NCBI GenBank assembly: GCA_013416445.1
Contig: JACCER010000003.1
Span: 1 to 64,000, forward strand
Length of the DNA: 64,000 nt
Origin: Alcaligenaceae bacterium
GTDB lineage: Bacteria > Pseudomonadota > Gammaproteobacteria > Burkholderiales > Burkholderiaceae_B
Direction of reading: 5' to 3'
In this document: positions 56,455 to 64,000 of the stretch, piece after piece
How the letters are laid out: each line of letters starts with the position of its first letter
How positions within the stretch are numbered: the stretch's first letter is position 1
Program-made: the position numbers and the translations under genes
The notes under the pieces: model-generated
Seen by the model: only the letters and a program-made list of their open reading frames with translations
Database searches by the model: none
What the model was told of the DNA's origin: nothing

Positions 56455-57633
56455 ATGGACCCAGACACGTCTTTTAATGCCCACCCTGAACGCCGTATCG
56501 CGCATCTGGATATGGATGCTTTTTACGCATCAGTGGAATTATTGCGTTATCCGGAATTGCACGGCCTGCCTGTCGTGATTGGCGCGGGTAATCATACGCA
56601 GCCCAAGACCTTGCCCGACGGCACGCGCCTGTTTTCCCGCCTGCGCGGTTATGTCGGGCGTGGCGTGGTCACTACCTCTACCTACGAGGCGCGCGCGTTG
56701 GGTGTGTTCTCAGCCATGGGCATGATGAAAGCCGCCCAGCTTGCGCCTGAAGCAATTTTGTTGCCGGTGGATTTCGCGACCTATCGCCATTATTCACGCC
56801 TGTTCAAGGCGGCGGTGGCTGCCATCACCCCTTGCATTGAAGACCGCGGCATCGACGAGATTTATATTGATCTTACCGACCACGACCAAGCAAGCGGCTC
56901 ACTGGCGCAGCAAATCAAGCTTGCGGTCAGGCAGGCTACCGGTTTGTCGTGTTCCATAGGAATTTCACCCAACAAGCTGTTGTCCAAGATTGCCTCCGAA
57001 CTGGATAAGCCTGACGGCATTACTATTATCGCCCCTGGCGATCTGCAAAAGCGTATCTGGCCCTTGCCAGTGGGCAAGGTCAATGGCATAGGGCCCAAGG
57101 CCAATGCCAAGCTGGCTGCCCTGGGCATCAACAGCATTGCCGATCTGGCCCAGGCAGCCCCCGACCTGCTGCAAAATCATTTTGGCCTGAGCTACGCCAA
57201 CTGGCTGCTAGAGGTGGCGCACGGCATCGATACGCGCCCTGTCGTGACGCATTCCGAGCCCAAGTCCATCAGCCGCGAGACCACCTTCGAACGGGATTTG
57301 CATGTGCGGCGCGACCGTGCGGCCTTGTCAGAAGTATTTTTGCAGTTATGCGGCCAGTTGGCGGGTGATCTGCAGCGCAAGGCTTATGTGGCTCGCACCA
57401 TAGGCATCAAGCTGCGCTTTGATGATTTTCGTACTGTAACGCGCGACATCACACTGCCAGCCTATGTTGCTGATGCCGCGCAGATCCATCGCGCAGCGGG
57501 GCTGTGCCTGAAGCGCATTACGCTGGATCACAAAATACGTCTGCTGGGGGTGCGGGCCAGCAGCCTGTTGCCGGGCGCAGAGGCTGCGCAGTTGGCGCAA
57601 GAACAAGAGCCCAGGCAATTAAGCTTGTATTGA
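56455..57633 (+). CDS. dinB: DNA polymerase IV-like Y-family polymerase
   Basis: A 392-residue translesion polymerase. Catalytic residues are in RRIAHLDMDAFYASVE (about 15-30) and EDRGIDEIYIDLTD (about 130-143). The palm/fingers motif TSTYEARALGVFSAMG, the HhH region KVNGIGPKANAKLAALGI and the little finger follow. The C-terminus ends EQEPRQLSLY, resembling the clamp-binding motif Q-x-x-L-S-L-F/Y. I chose the ATG at 56455; the longer frame to 56122 overlaps the GST gene and is not conserved. No LexA box was found by eye. Confidence 0.93.
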   Translation: MDPDTSFNAHPERRIAHLDMDAFYASVELLRYPELHGLPVVIGAGNHTQPKTLPDGTRLFSRLRGYVGRGVVTTSTYEARALGVFSAMGMMKAAQLAPEAILLPVDFATYRHYSRLFKAAVAAITPCIEDRGIDEIYIDLTDHDQASGSLAQQIKLAVRQATGLSCSIGISPNKLLSKIASELDKPDGITIIAPGDLQKRIWPLPVGKVNGIGPKANAKLAALGINSIADLAQAAPDLLQNHFGLSYANWLLEVAHGIDTRPVVTHSEPKSISRETTFERDLHVRRDRAALSEVFLQLCGQLAGDLQRKAYVARTIGIKLRFDDFRTVTRDITLPAYVADAAQIHRAAGLCLKRITLDHKIRLLGVRASSLLPGAEAAQLAQEQEPRQLSLY

Positions 57634-57642
57634 ATGGCGCGT

Positions 57643-58515
57643 TCAAAAATCGTAAGCAGGCTCGACGGTATCGCCCGTGCTGATGCATGAACTGGCCGTC
57701 GTGCCCGACACGACCGCATTCACTCCAAATAAAACGCCTTCGGGAAACTGGCGGTGGGCGGCGAGGGTCAGGCCGGGTTCGGGGGCCGACAGGGCGGTGG
57801 CCTGGTCGATATTCGGTATGGGACACCGTGCGCAGCGCTTGACGAGAGCGAAAGTCAGGCCGCCTATGCCTAAGCTTGTCAGGTAATCTTCTTCATAGGC
57901 GTCCAGGCCTTGCAATACGATGTTGGGACGAAAGCGGTTCATAGGAACGGCCGATTCGCCCTTGGCGATCAACTGGCGGTTGAGTTCGTCCAGTGAACCC
58001 TGGTTGGCAATCAGGAAGGGAAAGCCATCGGCAAAGCCGAATGTGTGCTGCGCGGGAAACGCCGGTTCGGTGTCGTGGTGCTTGTGGCGCCAGGCATTGA
58101 CATGTTCAGGGCTGGCATTGCGTTTTGCATGCGGATGCACACGCAGCAGTCGGCAAGGCGTGCCCATGAACTGGCTCAGCCATTGCGCTGCGGTGTCGCC
58201 TTCGTCTCGCCCCAGTGTGTCGCTGCCCCAGATACGTACCGAGACGGGGGGTGTCGCCGGGCTATCAGGCGGTGAGGCTATGCTCAAGGCAGGCATGCCA
58301 GGGGCGTTCAGGCTAAGCAAGGAAGCAGCCAGGGTGGGCTGAATAAGCGCCATGCGCGGATACTGGCGTTGTGTCATGAATACGCCTTGCCAGTCCACTA
58401 GCACCCATTCCCGGTCAAAAGCCAGCCCAGCCTGGGTCAGGTTGATGGTGTCGTGGCTGAGGCCGGCACACGATTTGACGGGGTAGCTATGCAAGCTCAG
58501 GACGGTAATGCTCAT
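57643..58515 (-). CDS. MOSC-domain protein (YcbX/MOCS-like)
   Basis: A 290-residue protein with an N-terminal beta-barrel MOSC_N domain (SLHSYPVKSCAGLS, AFDREWVLVDWQGVFMTQRQYPRMALI) and a C-terminal MOSC domain (NRFRPNIVLQGLDAYEED, CARCPIPNIDQATA). The Cys of RCARCPIP is the expected molybdenum cofactor ligand. Such enzymes (YcbX, mARC) reduce N-hydroxylated compounds. It is convergent with dinB (9 bases between stops). Confidence 0.9.
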   Translation of the reverse strand: MSITVLSLHSYPVKSCAGLSHDTINLTQAGLAFDREWVLVDWQGVFMTQRQYPRMALIQPTLAASLLSLNAPGMPALSIASPPDSPATPPVSVRIWGSDTLGRDEGDTAAQWLSQFMGTPCRLLRVHPHAKRNASPEHVNAWRHKHHDTEPAFPAQHTFGFADGFPFLIANQGSLDELNRQLIAKGESAVPMNRFRPNIVLQGLDAYEEDYLTSLGIGGLTFALVKRCARCPIPNIDQATALSAPEPGLTLAAHRQFPEGVLFGVNAVVSGTTASSCISTGDTVEPAYDF

Positions 58516-58600
58516 GATGGATGGTTGTTATCAGGGAGGAAATCGGAACAAAGACATATATGGCGCATAATAGCGTGCTCTATGTGGTGAAGGAATCAAC

Positions 58601-59482
58601 ATGCCCGCGAAAGACTGGCTGGCCGCGCTGGTGGTTATCGTTGCCTGGGGCCTGAACTTTGTCGTGATCAAGCTGGGCCTGAGCGAAATCCCTCCTTTGC
58701 TGCTGGGCGTGCTGCGCTTTTCACTGGTGGCTTTTCCGGCCGTGTTCTTTGTAAAGCGCCCCGCCGTGTCGCTGCGCGTTCTTTTTCTGTACAGCCTTAC
58801 GCTTAGCTTGGGGCAGTTTATTTTCCTGTTTACCGCTATTTATGTCGGTATGCCGGCTGGCCTGGCTTCGCTGGTATTGCAATCGCAGGCGTTTTTTACT
58901 GTCTTGATGGCTGCGATATTCCTTGGAGAGCGCGTGCACCGCCATAATATCCTGGGTATTGCCATAGCGGTGGTTGGACTGGGTCTTATTCAAGGGGCGG
59001 AAACGGGTAGCGCGTCGTTACTGGGGTTTGTGCTGGTGCTGCTGGCAGCCCTGAGCTGGGCGGCTGGCAATATCATTACCAAGGGCGTCGGCAAAATCGA
59101 TATGCTTAGCCTGGTGGTCTGGGGCGCCTTGATTCCTCCGGTGCCTTTCGCTATCTTGTCATGGATATTCGAAGGTCCGGAAACCATACGGGCCAGTCTG
59201 GCAGGCATTTCTTATGTGGGTGTGCTGTCGGTGGTGTATTTGGCACTGATCGCCAGCGTCGTTGGTTATGTGCTTTGGGGGCGTTTGCTGAGCCGGCATC
59301 CCGCCAGCAAAGTTGCACCGCTAAGCCTGCTCATACCTGTGATCGGGCTGTTGTCTTCTGTTTGGTTCCTGGGTGAGCAACTGGCGCTCATACAGTGGCT
59401 GGGCGGTGTTATCGTTATGCTGGGCCTGGCGCTAAATGTATTTGGCCAGTCCTTCTGGAATTGGTTGCGTCGTGCCGGCTAG
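58601..59482 (+). CDS. EamA-family (drug/metabolite) transporter
   Basis: A 293-residue protein with about 10 transmembrane helices built from two repeats of five. The first repeat begins DWLAALVVIVAWGLNFVVIKLGL and the second LLAALSWAAGNIITKG, typical EamA starts. Members export amino acids and metabolites (for example YdcZ/RhtA-like EamA for O-acetylserine); the substrate here is unknown. A good AAGGA lies before the ATG. Confidence 0.88.
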   Translation: MPAKDWLAALVVIVAWGLNFVVIKLGLSEIPPLLLGVLRFSLVAFPAVFFVKRPAVSLRVLFLYSLTLSLGQFIFLFTAIYVGMPAGLASLVLQSQAFFTVLMAAIFLGERVHRHNILGIAIAVVGLGLIQGAETGSASLLGFVLVLLAALSWAAGNIITKGVGKIDMLSLVVWGALIPPVPFAILSWIFEGPETIRASLAGISYVGVLSVVYLALIASVVGYVLWGRLLSRHPASKVAPLSLLIPVIGLLSSVWFLGEQLALIQWLGGVIVMLGLALNVFGQSFWNWLRRAG

Positions 59483-59485
59483 CTT

Positions 59486-59591
59486 ATTTCATTTCTAAAA
59501 TCAAGCCTGAACGGGCAGGGAAGCGCAGACATTACTGGCGCAATGGCGTAAGGCAAGCGTAGCCAGCAAAGTGCACGTTTGAAAATGAAGT
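59486..59591. repeat. Conserved intergenic fold, copy 2
   Basis: This element begins just after the EamA stop, with ATTTCATTTCTAAAATC, and ends TTTGAAAATGAAGT. It shares with copy 1 (6574-6676) the blocks TTACTGG-GCAA, AAGCG-AGCCA-CAAAGT and the terminal arms. CTGGC...GCCAG and GCC-TGAAC-GGGC can pair inside. It may be the EamA 3' end, an RNA leader of argD, or a mobile unit. Confidence 0.45.
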
Positions 59592-59661
59592 TACTGCGTT
59601 AAAATTTGCCTCTCGCAGCATATGCTGCAATCACCTCTTCTTTTGAATACAGGATACCAAC

Positions 59662-60852
59662 ATGAAATTTGATCGGTCGGGTGTGAACGCGCTAATGGAA
59701 ATCACTTCGCGTCCCGAGCTGGTGTTTGTAAGCGGGCAAGGCTCGTGGCTGGAAGATCACACTGGCAAGCGGTATCTGGATTTCGTGCAGGGCTGGGCTG
59801 TGAATAGCCTGGGCCATTGCCCGCCTGGCGTCGTCAAGGCCATCAACGAGCAGTCCGCACGCTTGATCAATCCGTCGCCTGCGTTTTACAACGAACCGTC
59901 CATGGAGCTGGCCAAGCGGTTAACCGGCGCATCGTGTTTCGACCGTATCTTTTTCACCAATAGCGGCGCCGAGGCCAACGAAGGCGCGATCAAGCTGGCG
60001 CGCAAGTGGGGGCGTTTGCATCGCAAGGGCGCTTTCAAGATCATCACTTTCGATCACAGTTTTCATGGTCGCACGCTGGCAACCATGTCGGCATCGGGCA
60101 AGCCTGGCTGGGATACCATTTTCGCGCCCCAGGTCGATGGTTTTCCCAAGGCCAACCTGAACGACCTGGATTCAGTGCGTGCGTTGGTTGATGACCAGAC
60201 TGTCGCCATCATGCTTGAGCCGGTGCAGGGTGAAGCGGGGGTAATTCCTGCCACCCGTGAATTCATGCGGAGTTTGCGCAAGCTGGCCGATGAAAAGGGC
60301 TTGCTGCTGATTGTCGACGAGGTGCAAACCGGCATGGGGCGCACCGGCAAGCTGTTTGCCTACGAACATTCAGGTGTTACACCTGACATCATGACCTTGG
60401 GCAAGGGCATAGGGGGTGGGGTGCCGCTGGCGGCTTTGTGTGCGCGTGAGGCTGTTTCTTGTTTCGAGCACGGCGACCAGGGGGGCACCTATAACGGCAA
60501 TCCTTTAATGACAGCGGCCGGTGTCGCCGTATTCGATGCCTTGACTGCACCAGGTTTTATGCAAGAGGTCAATGCCCGTGGGCAACAGTTGTCTGAAGGT
60601 CTGCTGGCTTTGTCGGCGAAGTGGGGCATGAAAGGCGAACGCGGCGAAGGTTTGTTGCGGGCGTTGTTGCTGGGTCGCGATGATGGCGGCGCCATTGTCG
60701 AGGCTGCCCGCGATTGGGCGCCTGAAGGCATGCTGCTGAATGCGCCACGGGCTGATTTGTTGCGATTCATGCCCGCGCTGAATGTCACCGCAGAGGAAAT
60801 CAATTTGATGCTCAAGCGCCTGGACGACGTAATTGCCGAAGTGCGTGGCTAG
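59662..60852 (+). CDS. argD: Acetylornithine/succinyldiaminopimelate aminotransferase-type class III aminotransferase
   Basis: A 396-residue PLP enzyme. [32 protein letters not shown] (about 27-58), [19 protein letters not shown] (about 94-112), [26 protein letters not shown] and [13 protein letters not shown] with the Schiff-base Lys are all present and in the order of ArgD. It transfers an amino group to N-acetylglutamate semialdehyde in arginine synthesis. It stands alone, so the assignment rests on sequence style and could be a related omega-aminotransferase. An imperfect AGGAT precedes the ATG. Confidence 0.85.
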   Translation: MKFDRSGVNALMEITSRPELVFVSGQGSWLEDHTGKRYLDFVQGWAVNSLGHCPPGVVKAINEQSARLINPSPAFYNEPSMELAKRLTGASCFDRIFFTNSGAEANEGAIKLARKWGRLHRKGAFKIITFDHSFHGRTLATMSASGKPGWDTIFAPQVDGFPKANLNDLDSVRALVDDQTVAIMLEPVQGEAGVIPATREFMRSLRKLADEKGLLLIVDEVQTGMGRTGKLFAYEHSGVTPDIMTLGKGIGGGVPLAALCAREAVSCFEHGDQGGTYNGNPLMTAAGVAVFDALTAPGFMQEVNARGQQLSEGLLALSAKWGMKGERGEGLLRALLLGRDDGGAIVEAARDWAPEGMLLNAPRADLLRFMPALNVTAEEINLMLKRLDDVIAEVRG

Positions 60853-60897
60853 CGCTAACGTCGGATTGGGGCGGATGGCGCTTATTTAAGGTTTGCG

Positions 60898-60933
60898 TAG
60901 GTTGGATTAGCGCCGTCAGGCGCGTAATCCGAC
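60898..60933. repeat. REP-like palindrome after argD
   Basis: GTAGGTTGGATTAGCGCC-gtca-GGCGCGTAATCCGAC. A second degenerate unit lies at about 60858-60868 (AACGTCGGATTGG), and ATGGCGCTTATTTA (60875-60888) resembles the flank of the unit at 20441. Confidence 0.8.
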
Positions 60934-61007
60934 ATCGGCAACCGAGCGTGCAAAAACCTCATGCACTTGTAGTGGGACTTGTGGTTTTTTCGTTCTTGCG
61001 AAAGTCA

Positions 61008-61087
61008 GGTGTGTCGGGGGCTGTTGCGGCTTCACGCGCTATACCCCTGCACAGCCCCCAACACACCCGACAACGTCATCAGAACCA
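61008..61087. terminator. Long hairpin between convergent argD and glcB
   Basis: GGTGTGTCGGGGGCTGT (61008-61024) pairs with ACAGCCCCCAACACACC (61051-61067) with one mismatch. It probably ends both transcripts. The following bases 61069-61087 (GACAACGTCATCAGAACCA) match 6224-6242 in the origin region at 17 of 19 positions, so this hairpin may belong to the same repeat family as the inverted repeat at 6049. Confidence 0.65.
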
Positions 61088-61112
61088 ACTGCCGATATTC
61101 CCGGTATGACGC

Positions 61113-63272
61113 TTACGCCGCCTTGACTACCTGACGCCATTTGTGCAGCAATGGCTCGGTATAGCCATTGGGCTGCTCCAGCCCCTTGAACACCAGATCG
61201 CAGGCCGCCTGATAGGCTGCCGACTTATCGAAATTACCTGCCATGGGATGGTAGGCTGGATCACCCGTGTTCTGGCCATCGACCACTGCCGCCATGCGTT
61301 GCATGGTTTCGGTGATCTGTTCTTTGGTGACAATGCCGTGGCGCAGCCAGTTTGCCATGTGCTGACTGGAAATGCGCAGGGTAGCGCGGTCTTCCATCAG
61401 GCCGACGTTATGAATGTCGGGCACCTTGGAACACCCTATGCCCTGATCGATCCAGCGCACGACATAACCCAATATGCCCTGGGCGTTGTTGTCGAGCTCT
61501 TCCTGGATTTCAGCCGCCGACCAGTTGGTGTCGGTGGCGACCGGCACAGTCAGAATCTTGTCGAGCAGGGGTTCTGATTTGCCTTCCATGCCGCGCTGGA
61601 TTTCCTGTACGTCGACTTGGTGATAGTGCAGGGCATGCAGGGTGGCCGCCGTGGGCGAAGGCACCCAGGCTGTGTTGCCGCCGGCTTTCAGGTGGCCGAT
61701 TTTTTGCTCTAGCATGTCGGCCATCAGGTCGGGCATGGCCCACATCCCCTTGCCGATCTGGGCGTGGCCGCGCAAGCCGCATTCCAGGCCCACTTGCACA
61801 TTATTGCGTTCGTAGGCGTCGATCCAGGCGCTGCGTTTCATGTCGCCCTTGCGCACCATGGGGCCAGCTTCCATGGAGGTATGCATTTCGTCGCCAGTGC
61901 GGTCCAGAAAACCGGTATTGATGAAGGCGACGCGCTCGTGCGCCTGGGCAATACATGCTTTCAGGTTGGTACTGGTGCGGCGCTCTTCGTCCATGATGCC
62001 CATTTTGATGGTGTTGGGCGCCAGGCCTAGCAAGGCTTCAGTACGTGCGAACAGTTCGCTGGCAAAGGCAACTTCGTCGGGGCCGTGCATTTTGGGCTTG
62101 ACGATGTAAATGGAGCCGCTGCGCGAGTTGCCGCCTTTTTGCAGGTCGTGCATGGCAATCATGGAGGTAAATACGGCGTCGAGTATGCCTTCGGGAATTT
62201 CCAGGCCTTGCTCGTCGAGGATGGCCGGGTTGGTCATGAGATGCCCGACGTTACGTATGAACATCAGGGAGCGGCCATGCAGTTTCTGGGTGGCGCCGGC
62301 CGGATCGGTGTAGCTGCGGTCGGGGTTCAGGGCGCGCGTAAAAGTGGCGCCGCCTTTGGAGACATCTTCGGTGAGCGTGCCGTTCATCAGGCCCAGCCAG
62401 TTGCGGTAGGCAGTGACCTTGTCTTGCGCATCGACGGCGGCGATGGAGTCTTCGCAGTCCATGATGGTGGTGAGCGCCGATTCGAGCAGGACGTCTTTGA
62501 TGCCTGCGCTGTCTTGCTTGCCTATGGGGTTGGCCTTGTCGATCTGGATTTCAAAGTGCAGGCCATTATGCTTGAACACCAGCGCTTCGGGTGCGCCGGC
62601 ATCGCCACGATAACCCAGGAAAAGCGCTGGTTGCGCCAGGGTGGTGGTTTGCCCATTGTCCAGGCTGACTTGCAATTGCTTGTCAACAACGGCATAAGCC
62701 GTGGCGTTGGAATGTGAACCCTGCGCCAGCGGGATGCTGTCATCAAGAAACTTGCGCGCAAAGGCAATGACCTTGCCGCCGCGTACCGGGTTGTAGCCGC
62801 CAGCCCGAGTTGCGCCGTCGGCTTCGGAAATGGCGTCGGTGCCGTATAAAGCGTCGTACAGGCTGCCCCAACGTGCATTGGCGGCGTTGAGCGCATAACG
62901 GGCGTTGGTAATGGGCACGACCAGTTGCGGGCCGGCTTGCTGGGTGATTTCAGTGTCTATTTTTTCGGTTTTGATGGCGACATTGGCCGGGGCGTCTTTC
63001 AGGTAGCCGATTTCGCGCAGGAAGCCCTGATAGGCGCCGAAGTCGCTGATAGGGCCGGGGTTCTGGCGATACCAGTTGTCGAGTTCGGCCTGGATGCGGT
63101 CGCGCTCCGCCAGGAGTTGTCGGTTCTTGGGCGCCAGGTCGTGGACCAGTTTATCCAAGCCGGACCAGAACGCATCGGAAGCGACCCCTGTGCCGGGCAG
63201 GGCTTCGCGCTCGACAAACTGGTGAAGCTCGGTAGCAACTTGCAGCTTTTTGCATGCGGTTCTAGCGGTCAT
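61113..63272 (-). CDS. glcB: Malate synthase G
   Basis: A 719-residue monomeric malate synthase (condenses glyoxylate and acetyl-CoA), close to the usual 720-725. It has [18 protein letters not shown]-type ([16 protein letters not shown]) and [24 protein letters not shown] in the TIM barrel, [22 protein letters not shown], and the C-terminal lid with the catalytic Asp region. It supports growth on acetate, glycolate or fatty acids. A palindromic operator candidate is in its upstream region, shared with phhB. Confidence 0.96.
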   Translation of the reverse strand: MTARTACKKLQVATELHQFVEREALPGTGVASDAFWSGLDKLVHDLAPKNRQLLAERDRIQAELDNWYRQNPGPISDFGAYQGFLREIGYLKDAPANVAIKTEKIDTEITQQAGPQLVVPITNARYALNAANARWGSLYDALYGTDAISEADGATRAGGYNPVRGGKVIAFARKFLDDSIPLAQGSHSNATAYAVVDKQLQVSLDNGQTTTLAQPALFLGYRGDAGAPEALVFKHNGLHFEIQIDKANPIGKQDSAGIKDVLLESALTTIMDCEDSIAAVDAQDKVTAYRNWLGLMNGTLTEDVSKGGATFTRALNPDRSYTDPAGATQKLHGRSLMFIRNVGHLMTNPAILDEQGLEIPEGILDAVFTSMIAMHDLQKGGNSRSGSIYIVKPKMHGPDEVAFASELFARTEALLGLAPNTIKMGIMDEERRTSTNLKACIAQAHERVAFINTGFLDRTGDEMHTSMEAGPMVRKGDMKRSAWIDAYERNNVQVGLECGLRGHAQIGKGMWAMPDLMADMLEQKIGHLKAGGNTAWVPSPTAATLHALHYHQVDVQEIQRGMEGKSEPLLDKILTVPVATDTNWSAAEIQEELDNNAQGILGYVVRWIDQGIGCSKVPDIHNVGLMEDRATLRISSQHMANWLRHGIVTKEQITETMQRMAAVVDGQNTGDPAYHPMAGNFDKSAAYQAACDLVFKGLEQPNGYTEPLLHKWRQVVKAA

Positions 63273-63448
63273 GAAAAATCCTTGTAGAAAATGAGGGAAA
63301 AATCGGGCGCAAGCAGAGTCGGTTCCTGGGGTGGCGCCTGCTTTTTGTATAGGCGCGGCAAACAGGAACGAGTAGACTATTGTCAGGGCGTATGCCTATT
63401 ATGGCTTGTCGCGTAGCAGGACTCAACACTATCAAAGTGATAAGACCT

Positions 63449-63463
63449 GGTACTTATAGTACC
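63449..63463. promoter_or_regulatory. Palindrome in the glcB/phhB intergenic region
   Basis: GGTACT-tat-AGTACC, a perfect 6+3+6 palindrome, in a 320-base gap between divergent genes. The gap holds no gene. The palindrome may be a regulator-binding site. No family was recognised. Confidence 0.45.
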
Positions 63464-63594
63464 TAATCGACTAAAAATATGATGGACTCTTGCTATTTTG
63501 AGTAGCAAGTGATGTTTAGGGGTGTGATGGCGGGCCAGGCTGGATCACATTTAATATCCAGCCTGCGTAGCTGTGCCAAGAGCAAGGAAAGATC

Positions 63595-63882
63595 ATGAAC
63601 AACCCATTGAAATTAATCGGTGCGCCATCGGCTTTGCTATTGCTGGAAGGTTGGGCGGCCACAGAGGGGCGCGATGCGATTCATAAAACTTTTATCTTCA
63701 AGAACTTCAACGAGGCGTTCTGTTTCATGGCGGGGGTGGCCATGCAGGCAGAAAAACTGGATCACCATCCCGAATGGACCAACGTCTACAACCGGGTCAG
63801 CGTAACCCTCACTACCCATGACGCCAAAGGCGTTACCGAAAAAGATGTTGCCTTGGCCTTATTCATGGATAAATTGGCCTGA
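63595..63882 (+). CDS. phhB: Pterin-4a-carbinolamine dehydratase
   Basis: A 95-residue enzyme that recycles tetrahydrobiopterin cofactor in phenylalanine hydroxylation. The active-site motif [24 protein letters not shown] (about 59-82) has the conserved His-His-Pro and the downstream His. No phenylalanine hydroxylase gene lies within the window; orphan copies are common. AAGGA stands 7 bases before the ATG. Confidence 0.92.
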   Translation: MNNPLKLIGAPSALLLLEGWAATEGRDAIHKTFIFKNFNEAFCFMAGVAMQAEKLDHHPEWTNVYNRVSVTLTTHDAKGVTEKDVALALFMDKLA

Positions 63883-63917
63883 TAAGTTGACGTATCGCAA
63901 TGCCCTGCAAATACCCA

Positions 63918-64000
63918 TTACCCCGTCTGCCAGGCAACCAGCACCGATACCGTTGCCAGCGACAATACCGTTGAAATCAAAATGGCTCGCGACGTGGTTG
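63918..64000 (-). CDS. C-terminal end of a membrane protein (runs off the window)
   Basis: On the minus strand a frame enters the window and ends at TAA (63918-63920). Its last residues are TTSRAILISTVLSLATVSVLVAWQTG, a hydrophobic stretch ending in a short polar tail. This looks like the last transmembrane helix of a membrane protein, but the short length makes the reading frame and the family uncertain. Confidence 0.4.
   Translation of the reverse strand, partial: TTSRAILISTVLSLATVSVLVAWQTG

Overview
ORGANISM. The window looks like chromosomal DNA of a betaproteobacterium of the order Burkholderiales, most likely family Alcaligenaceae (Bordetella/Pusillimonas-like). The reasons are the gene order around mnmG-rsmG-parA-parB and rpmH-rnpA-yidD-yidC, dnaA-dnaN-gyrB with no recF between dnaN and gyrB, three orphan Bug-type (tripartite tricarboxylate) periplasmic binding proteins, and the style of the proteins. 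This rests on recognition of families and gene order; no database search was run. LAYOUT. 1-690: tRNA-Tyr, tRNA-Gly, tRNA-Thr and the start of tuf, all leftward. 890-5306: parB-parA-rsmG-mnmG, an overlapping leftward cluster. 5290-6756: AT-rich non-coding DNA with three perfect and one near-perfect parS sites, DnaA boxes and a large inverted repeat; this is the best candidate for the replication origin and centromere. 6757-11200: cspA, an aminotransferase, and a PaiB-like/metallophosphoesterase pair flanked by two homologous DnaA-box arrays with identical internal spacing. 11220-13259: a scar of mobile DNA (a chimeric fragment of an ICE gene and a tyrosine integrase, and a decayed rhuM). 13260-16711: mnmE, a YciI-like protein, catalase. 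16952-23381: a leftward branched-chain-type ABC transporter operon headed by an acyl-CoA synthetase. 23617-26225: yidC, yidD, rnpA, rpmH leftward; 26432-31518: dnaA, dnaN, gyrB rightward. 31664-32413: a type II toxin-antitoxin pair with two operator palindromes. 33147-38518: a thiamine-diphosphate enzyme, two Bug proteins, a cupin-like protein, a truncated IclR-type regulator, and an MFS transporter with a tiny coupled membrane protein. 39950-49795: an acyl-CoA catabolic cluster resembling the acyclic terpene utilisation (atu) pathway: carboxylase beta and alpha subunits, acyl-CoA dehydrogenase, AtuA-family protein, LysR regulator, CaiB/BaiF CoA-transferase and enoyl-CoA hydratase. 49939-52658: amidase, a third Bug protein, a small zinc-ribbon-like protein. 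52655-64000: diguanylate cyclase, DNA glycosylase, metal-binding protein, glutathione transferase, Y-family polymerase, MOSC protein, EamA transporter, acetylornithine-type aminotransferase, malate synthase G, pterin dehydratase and the tail of a membrane protein. HOW IT WORKS TOGETHER. The left 31 kb is the replication and segregation core of the chromosome. ParB would load at the parS sites beside mnmG, DnaA would act at the box arrays, and dnaA itself lies about 20 kb to the right. The right half is accessory metabolism: uptake of organic acids and their activation and oxidation as CoA esters. Short palindromic REP-like units (GTAGGTCGGATTAGC ... GCGTAATCCGAC) are scattered through many intergenic gaps, sometimes as inverted pairs. 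The most notable non-coding signals are the duplicated DnaA-box arrays, the parS cluster overlapping the possible mnmG start, and an intergenic fold present in two copies 53 kb apart.
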